A stretch of 64,000 bases of DNA, taken from contig JANXDG010000035.1 of assembly GCA_025059805.1 (NCBI GenBank), forward strand, positions 1 through 64,000, written 5' to 3'. The notes under the pieces were generated by a model. It made no database searches. It was given only the letters and a program-made list of their open reading frames with translations, and had not been told where the DNA came from. Below are positions 62,262-64,000 of the stretch, in pieces. The stretch is from Endomicrobiia bacterium (GTDB taxonomy: Bacteria; Elusimicrobiota; Endomicrobiia; DTEH01). The first letter of the stretch is position 1, and the number at the start of each line of letters is the position of its first letter. A program made the translations under genes and the position numbers.

Positions 62262-63745
62262 AAAATTATAAATTTAAACTGATATAACTCATCATCTAAC
62301 TTGTTAATTTTTTCCCTTAAAATCCTTACAAGATAGCAATCTTCACAACGACCATGTATAGGTTCACAGAAGTCTCTATAAAGTTGAAGGAAACCTTGCA
62401 CAAACATAGTATGAGATAAAAAATATTTCCTATATTCTGTATAACGTATAATGGACGATACAAATTTTTCTACGATTGTATTTTTCTCTACAAGTTTTAG
62501 TTTTTTATAAATTGAGATTACTTTCTGCTTAAGTGTTTCATTTTTATTTTTTCTAGCATGATAGAAATAATATGGTAAGACCACATTGACAACAATAGCA
62601 GCAACTTTTTCTTCCCCGAACAAAGGATATTCCTTAGGAAACTGTTTACTATCAAAACTACAATGCCGTGCAAAAAATCCGTCAGAAGGTTGATAAAAGA
62701 TATTTACAAGATGTTTGATAATTTCTTCTTCAGTAAAATTGTTTAAGAAATTTTTCAAAATTTTATGTAGTCCAAAATCAACAAAGTTGGATATTGTTCT
62801 ACTGAAAGCAGCTATTCTTCTTTGTGGGAAGTTAACCGGTCTTGTCTTATAGAACCTCCATTGGGATATTGACAGTCTTTTCTTAAACTTATCCTTAACA
62901 ATGTTCCAAATGTTAACTAACCTGTCAGTATAGCAGTTTGCTGGCTGTTTAATTATAGCGTCATCTATAAAACCTGCAACACCAAAATAGATAGATTCAA
63001 TAACTTCTAAAGGTTTAAAACCACTTAAACTTTTTATAACTTGTTTTAATTTCTTAATTGGAACCAATCGTGCTAATTTTACAAAATTATCTTTATTATT
63101 GACATAACCATAAACTTCTGCCATTTCTTCATACAAAGTTTGTTCTTCAGTATAGTCAAAATTTATCCATCTTGAAAACACCTCAGATTTAAGCAATAGC
63201 CTTGCCTCAGCAGCTGCAATAATAAGTTCTTCAAGATAATTATAATCCTTGGGCATCAAGATTTCACCACAAAGTGATCCACTAAATTCTGCATCTAACT
63301 CAGTTAATTTAGCATAAAGCTGTACATCTTCAACAGTAAGTCTTCCTTTTAAACATACCTCAAACTTTACCTCTTTTATTTCTCTTTTAGTATCATAATC
63401 ATAGAACACATGAAGTATAATATTACTATACCTTTCACTGTGTTTATGTTTAAACCAATCAGATCTTTTAAAATGCACTTCAACATCGCCCTCATAATGT
63501 TTACCATCAACAACAATCTTAGCTGAGATAAAGTCAGGTAAAGCTAATGTATGTTTCTCTCCGGGCGATAAAACAACTAATTTTTCTCCACTTGTTGTTA
63601 ATAAGTTTCTACGATCTAACTCTTGTTTATACCACAATTCTTTAAGCACATCCTCGGTAAGACTTTGTTTTACGAAACTTTCCTTAACCTTTGGTTTTAA
63701 CATTAATGCTTTATTTCTTAGTTGAAGATATACATTTAAATCCAT
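62258..63745 (-). CDS. DUF2851 family protein
   Basis: A 495-residue protein that matches the DUF2851 family, known mainly from Bacteroidota and relatives. Conserved landmarks are LVVLSPGEKHTLALPDFISA, GDVEVHFKRSDWFKHKHSE, and NIILHVFYDYDTKREI. GDVEVHFKRSDW has the Asp/Glu/Lys pattern of a PD-(D/E)XK nuclease-like core, but the activity has not been established. The C-terminus has CEPIHGRCEDCYL, a cysteine cluster. It is encoded between a TPR gene and the CCA-type gene. The function is unknown. Confidence 0.82.
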   Translation of the reverse strand: MDLNVYLQLRNKALMLKPKVKESFVKQSLTEDVLKELWYKQELDRRNLLTTSGEKLVVLSPGEKHTLALPDFISAKIVVDGKHYEGDVEVHFKRSDWFKHKHSERYSNIILHVFYDYDTKREIKEVKFEVCLKGRLTVEDVQLYAKLTELDAEFSGSLCGEILMPKDYNYLEELIIAAAEARLLLKSEVFSRWINFDYTEEQTLYEEMAEVYGYVNNKDNFVKLARLVPIKKLKQVIKSLSGFKPLEVIESIYFGVAGFIDDAIIKQPANCYTDRLVNIWNIVKDKFKKRLSISQWRFYKTRPVNFPQRRIAAFSRTISNFVDFGLHKILKNFLNNFTEEEIIKHLVNIFYQPSDGFFARHCSFDSKQFPKEYPLFGEEKVAAIVVNVVLPYYFYHARKNKNETLKQKVISIYKKLKLVEKNTIVEKFVSSIIRYTEYRKYFLSHTMFVQGFLQLYRDFCEPIHGRCEDCYLVRILREKINKLDDELYQFKFIIL

Positions 63746-63749
63746 ATTT

Positions 63750-64000
63750 TTATTTTCGTTGTAATTTCTTAATCTCTAAATATCTATTCAATGTGTCTAT
63801 TCTTACATCAACATCTGCATCAGTAGGATTTAAAACTTTAACAATTTTGTATTCATCAATGGCATGTTCTAATTTACCAAGATCAGAATATATTTCTGCA
63901 ACCGTCTTTCTTATCTTGTAATTAAAAGGATTAATCTCCAATATCTGTTTATAAACATCCAGTGCTTTTTCATATTCTCCTTTTTCAAAATAGACATTAA
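63750..64000 (-). CDS. TPR-repeat protein, C-terminal part (cut by window edge)
   Basis: The open frame runs in from the window end. The visible ~83 residues are TPR helices: VYFEKGEYEKALDVYKQILE, KIRKTVAEIYSDLGKLEHAI, and a last unit ending LEIKKLQRK. The N-terminal part is outside the window, so length and targeting are unknown. The gene ends 4 nt before the DUF2851 start and is probably co-transcribed with it. Confidence 0.75.
   Translation of the reverse strand, partial: NVYFEKGEYEKALDVYKQILEINPFNYKIRKTVAEIYSDLGKLEHAIDEYKIVKVLNPTDADVDVRIDTLNRYLEIKKLQRK

Overview
The window is AT-rich DNA from a Gram-negative, almost certainly anaerobic bacterium. The envelope is double-membraned: there are LptF/LptG-type LPS permeases, at least four predicted outer-membrane barrels, two PorV-like proteins and a 1712-residue SprA-like protein. 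Metabolism looks anaerobic and ferredoxin-linked: three tungsten/molybdenum aldehyde:ferredoxin oxidoreductase (AOR) paralogues, three four-cluster ferredoxins, a MoaD-like protein, a K+-dependent-type membrane pyrophosphatase and an archaeal-type phosphoglycerate mutase. The lineage cannot be fixed from sequence alone. The gene set fits an uncultivated phylum of the FCB, WOR-3, Elusimicrobiota or Omnitrophota kind.

Nearly everything lies on the minus strand, densely packed, with at least seven 4-nt ATGA stop/start overlaps there. The exceptions are one tRNA-Ser and an lptF-lptG pair. Region by region: (1) 0-3 kb: tuf (cut by the window edge), rpmG, hppA and tRNA-Trp. (2) 3-5 kb: small proteins (a MshEN-like domain, an Ig-like fold, a membrane-anchored coiled coil) and a flavoprotein. 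(3) 5-22 kb: the redox region with apgM, a PreA-like dehydrogenase, a radical SAM/SPASM protein, AOR-1 and ferredoxin, a bifunctional-nuclease-family protein, ferredoxin, pseudopilin, endonuclease Q, a Deg-type protease, a half-size TauE, AOR-2, AOR-3, MoaD, ferredoxin, and an 8-oxoguanine-deaminase-like amidohydrolase. (4) 21.7-28.7 kb: a TolQ/MotA-type channel, an outer-membrane barrel, a 932-residue TPR protein, hisS and a TIM-barrel protein. (5) 28.8-31 kb: tRNA-Ser, a decayed serine recombinase, a small anchored protein and a non-coding hairpin array, which together look like the scar of an integrated element. (6) 31-44.7 kb: SprA-like protein, lptF/lptG, PorV-like protein, M6 metalloprotease, two outer-membrane proteins and a FecR-domain protein. 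(7) 44.8-60.8 kb: an oligopeptide-binding protein, an M16 peptidase pair, two very large coiled-coil proteins, a FliF-FliG-TPR fusion, a PorV-TPR fusion and a FlgD/CTD-like protein. (8) 61-64 kb: a CCA-adding-type nucleotidyltransferase, DUF2851 and a partial TPR protein.

The best candidate for an undescribed system is region 7. One 638-residue protein carries a FliF-like periplasmic segment, a membrane span, a full FliG-like middle and C-terminal module with the acidic pair of the torque helix kept, and a TPR domain. No flagellar gene is nearby. It is encoded between a PorV-TPR outer-membrane protein and two giant cytoplasmic coiled-coil proteins, with a strong sigma70-type promoter upstream of the run. 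With the SprA-like protein, PorV-like proteins and CTD-like domains of region 6, this suggests a non-flagellar envelope-spanning machine for gliding, secretion or polar organisation. That function is inference.

Second-tier points are the AOR cluster, where AOR-2 has Asp at the expected first [4Fe-4S] cysteine position; the pairing of endonuclease Q with an 8-oxoguanine-deaminase-like enzyme; and the tRNA-Ser integration scar.
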